Notes under the pieces: model-generated
Seen by the model: only the letters and a program-made list of their open reading frames with translations
Told to the model about the DNA's origin: nothing
Databases searched by the model: none
Assembly: GCF_002884975.1 (NCBI RefSeq)
Contig: NZ_PJKB01000001.1
Coordinates: 186,001-250,000 of the forward strand
DNA length: 64,000 nucleotides
From: Akkermansia muciniphila
GTDB lineage: Bacteria > Verrucomicrobiota > Verrucomicrobiia > Verrucomicrobiales > Akkermansiaceae
Direction: 5' to 3'
Translations under genes and position numbers: made by a program
Part shown: positions 62,175 through 64,000 of the stretch, piece after piece
How the letters are laid out: each line of letters opens with the position of its first letter
How positions within the stretch are numbered: position 1 is the first letter of the stretch

Positions 62175-63287
62175 ATGCCTACAGATATGGACCTCATTGA
62201 CACGCTCAACACTTTATCTTCACGTATTCCCAAATTGTTGGAATCAATCCAGACGGAAGAAGCGACTAAGAATGCCCTTGTCATGCCGTTTATTCAGGCA
62301 TTGGGTTATAATGTTTTCGATCCTTTTGAAGTAGTTCCCGAGTTTACTGCTGATGTGGGTACAAAAAAGAATGAAAAGGTAGATTATGTGATTGTACGCG
62401 ATGAGAAACCTTGTGTTTTGATAGAGTGCAAGTCGGCGGGTACATCTCTGAATATTAATCATGCTTCTCAGCTTTTCCGTTATTTTGGAGTGACGGATGC
62501 ACGGTTCGCTATTCTAACGAATGGAATTCAGTATAAATTTTTCACGGATATTGAAGCGCCAAATAAAATGGATGAACGTCCTTTTTTTGAGTTCTCTATG
62601 CTTCAGCTTGACCAGAAGAGTGTTAACGAAGTTAAGAAATTTGCCAAAAAATTGTATGATGAGGACAATATTTTAAGCAATGCTTCCGAATTGAAGTATA
62701 AAAAACAGATACGTAATTGTTTTTCTCAAGAATTGGATAATCCTTCGGAAGAATTTGTGCGATTGTTTGCCAAACGTGTTTATTCAGGAGTACTGACAAC
62801 TGAGAGAAAAGATCAGTTTACACAGCTGGTTGGACAGGCTTTTAGGGAATGGGTTAACACTCTTCTTAATGAACGTTTACAAAATGCTTTGGATTCCACA
62901 TCCAGTATGTCGCTGCAAGATAAAGGAACTTTGTTGACTTCTTCTCCAGATACTACGCCTCAAGAAGAAGAGCAAATCACTAGGGATAACGGAGTTGTCA
63001 CAACAGAAGATGAATTGGAAGGGTTTAGAATCGTGCGTGCCATTCTGGCCCAGATTATTGATCCTGCCCGAATTTATTTACGAGATACAAAAAGCTATTG
63101 TGGTGTTTTGCTGGATGATAATAATCGTAAGCCCCTTTGCCGTTTTTTATTTACCCCTCATCAACTTACTTTGATATTGCTGGATAAGGAGCGCCATGAA
63201 GAGAGGATTAAGCTGGAATCTCTAGTTGACTTGTATAAGCATGCAGAGCAGTTGCTCTCTCATGCTAAACTATATCTGGAAAACTGA
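62175..63287 (+). CDS. Stand-alone type I restriction HsdR-N-like nuclease protein
   Basis: 370 residues. The PD-(D/E)xK nuclease core is visible: PEFTADVGTKKNEKVDYVIV supplies the Asp and VLIECKSAG the ExK (about 60-95). The C-terminus (KPLCRFLFTPHQL...LESLVDLYKHAEQLL) is the usual end of this widespread orphan family. No helicase motor, specificity or methyltransferase subunit is present, so it is not a classical type I system. Clearly AT-richer than its neighbours and placed directly behind a tRNA gene, so probably acquired by transfer. Possible role in defence or repair. Confidence 0.82.
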   Translation: MPTDMDLIDTLNTLSSRIPKLLESIQTEEATKNALVMPFIQALGYNVFDPFEVVPEFTADVGTKKNEKVDYVIVRDEKPCVLIECKSAGTSLNINHASQLFRYFGVTDARFAILTNGIQYKFFTDIEAPNKMDERPFFEFSMLQLDQKSVNEVKKFAKKLYDEDNILSNASELKYKKQIRNCFSQELDNPSEEFVRLFAKRVYSGVLTTERKDQFTQLVGQAFREWVNTLLNERLQNALDSTSSMSLQDKGTLLTSSPDTTPQEEEQITRDNGVVTTEDELEGFRIVRAILAQIIDPARIYLRDTKSYCGVLLDDNNRKPLCRFLFTPHQLTLILLDKERHEERIKLESLVDLYKHAEQLLSHAKLYLEN

Positions 63288-63357
63288 TACGTCGTGCTTT
63301 TATAATTGTACAGCTAGACGTCGGCGAAACTTGGACGGAGTAGAGAAAGAGGTAAAA

Positions 63358-63535
63358 TTAGCCGCCTTGGACCATCAGGAAGTTTTCATTCATGAAGGTG
63401 CTGAAGTCGTAGCAGAGGCTGCTGCCGGGAAAGATGTGCATTTCCGGGGTGCTTGCTGTCGTACTGCAGTCAAAGTGGGCCTACAGGATACCGATAAGCA
63501 GGTAGCCTGCTAGATTGATGGCCAAGGGTTCACCG
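63358..63535 (-). pseudogene. C-terminal fragment of a decayed gene
   Basis: On the minus strand a protein-like frame reads LAINLAGYLLIGIL, then an in-frame TAG, then HFDCSTTASTPEMHIFPGSS and YDFSTFMNENFLMV before a TAA at 63358-63360. No start or upstream part is visible. Family not recognised. The remainder to 63729 shows nothing I can support. Confidence 0.4.
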
Positions 63536-63729
63536 GGAAATCTTCCATGATGGATTCATTCAGGCGATAGGAGAGGAGTGGCCCAGCGGAAGACCAGGAG
63601 AAGGGTTTTTCAGAAAGACAGATGGTAAATGAGAAACGAAGGATATAAAAGCTTCCCGTTATTTCAGGGAAGTACGGCCCCAAAACGTATGAAGACTGAA
63701 TAATTGGTTTGTCCGGTTGTGCCAGCTGT

Positions 63730-64000
63730 TTATTGATTCAGCCTCAACCCGAAGACTCCGGATTTGCGGCCGCTGAGTTCCAGGGCGCGCAGGCGTTCCG
63801 GAGGGAGGCAGTCGCGGGAGAATTCAGCATAGTGCATGCGGTCCCGGAAGTAGTGGACGGCGCTCTGGGAGAGGGCAAAGATGAATTCCATGCCCATTTC
63901 CTCCGCTTTTTTTCTGGCGAATTCGCATAGCGTCCGACCATAGCCGCGGCCTTCATGGCGGTGTTTGATGTACAGGCAGCCCAGTTCCGCGCTGCGGTGC
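63730..64000 (-). CDS. GNAT acetyltransferase, N-acetylglutamate synthase-like, N-terminus off the window
   Basis: 89 codons are visible up to the right window edge; the start lies outside. CLYIKHRHEGRGYGRTLCEF is the acetyl-CoA-binding loop, followed by EFIFALSQSAVHYF and a LPPERLRALE-SGRKSGVFGLRL end. This end resembles the acetyltransferase part of amino-acid N-acetyltransferases (ArgA type, LP-x-ER...RNSK). If so, it makes N-acetylglutamate for arginine synthesis. A generic GNAT protein remains possible. Confidence 0.7.
   Translation of the reverse strand, partial: HRSAELGCLYIKHRHEGRGYGRTLCEFARKKAEEMGMEFIFALSQSAVHYFRDRMHYAEFSRDCLPPERLRALELSGRKSGVFGLRLNQ

Overview
The window looks like a piece of an Akkermansia (Verrucomicrobiota) chromosome around the replication origin. 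The reasons are: dnaA with a large block of genes transcribed away from it; a mucin-sugar toolkit (GH29 and GH95 fucosidases and a Tat-exported GH109 alpha-N-acetylgalactosaminidase) interleaved with housekeeping genes; many secreted proteins with weak Shine-Dalgarno sites; and the archaeal-type short prolyl-tRNA synthetase. The genus call rests on family content and on my memory that Akkermansia carries GH29 and GH109 genes near dnaA. No search was run.

Layout. 1-7463: right end of a podovirus-like prophage, all on the minus strand (tail-tubular/adaptor protein, three putative ejection proteins of which one carries a peptidoglycan hydrolase domain, tyrosine integrase), abutting the 3' end of tRNA-Gly(GCC). 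7690-8060: a decayed minus-strand gene. 8194-16567: housekeeping and sugar-nucleotide genes: proS, a site-2 protease, an outer-membrane barrel, a three-gene N-acetylhexosamine activation operon (nucleotidyltransferase, NahK-type kinase, 4-epimerase), a small membrane protein and rarA.

16568-25787 is an AT-rich accessory island of secreted proteins: two paralogous seven-bladed propeller proteins, each followed by a small exported protein, plus a transglutaminase-like protein. A broken copy of the rarA 3' end (22165-22410) lies in the middle, and a 62-bp hairpin unit occurs twice (22099 and 25788). The order is therefore rarA 3' end - cassette - hairpin, rarA 3' end - cassette - hairpin. Next to it, 25854-29326 encodes a thioredoxin-fold protein with both active-site cysteines replaced by serine and a transglutaminase-discoidin protein that is a paralogue of the island protein, with its Cys and His at the same residue numbers. 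I regard this assembly as the best candidate for an undescribed system; its function cannot be read from sequence.

29436-43863: MntP manganese exporter, SGNH hydrolase, sigma-54, an MFS transporter, an M28-like lipoprotein that appears to have lost its zinc ligands, an orphan EboE-type protein, GH95, a GNAT-YoaP protein, GH109, a small exported helical protein and a DEAD-box helicase. 44347-60648: almost entirely minus strand: pgsA, ligA, GH29, pheA, a plus-strand pair of secreted proteins, a pseudouridine synthase, a Nif3-like protein, a gliding-type ABC operon (ATPase, permease, GldG-like, DUF4340) and dnaA. 60649-61176 is a candidate oriC. To its right are a NUDIX hydrolase, tRNA-Met(CAT), an AT-rich HsdR-N-type nuclease gene inserted just behind the tRNA, a decayed gene and the end of an N-acetylglutamate-synthase-like GNAT gene.
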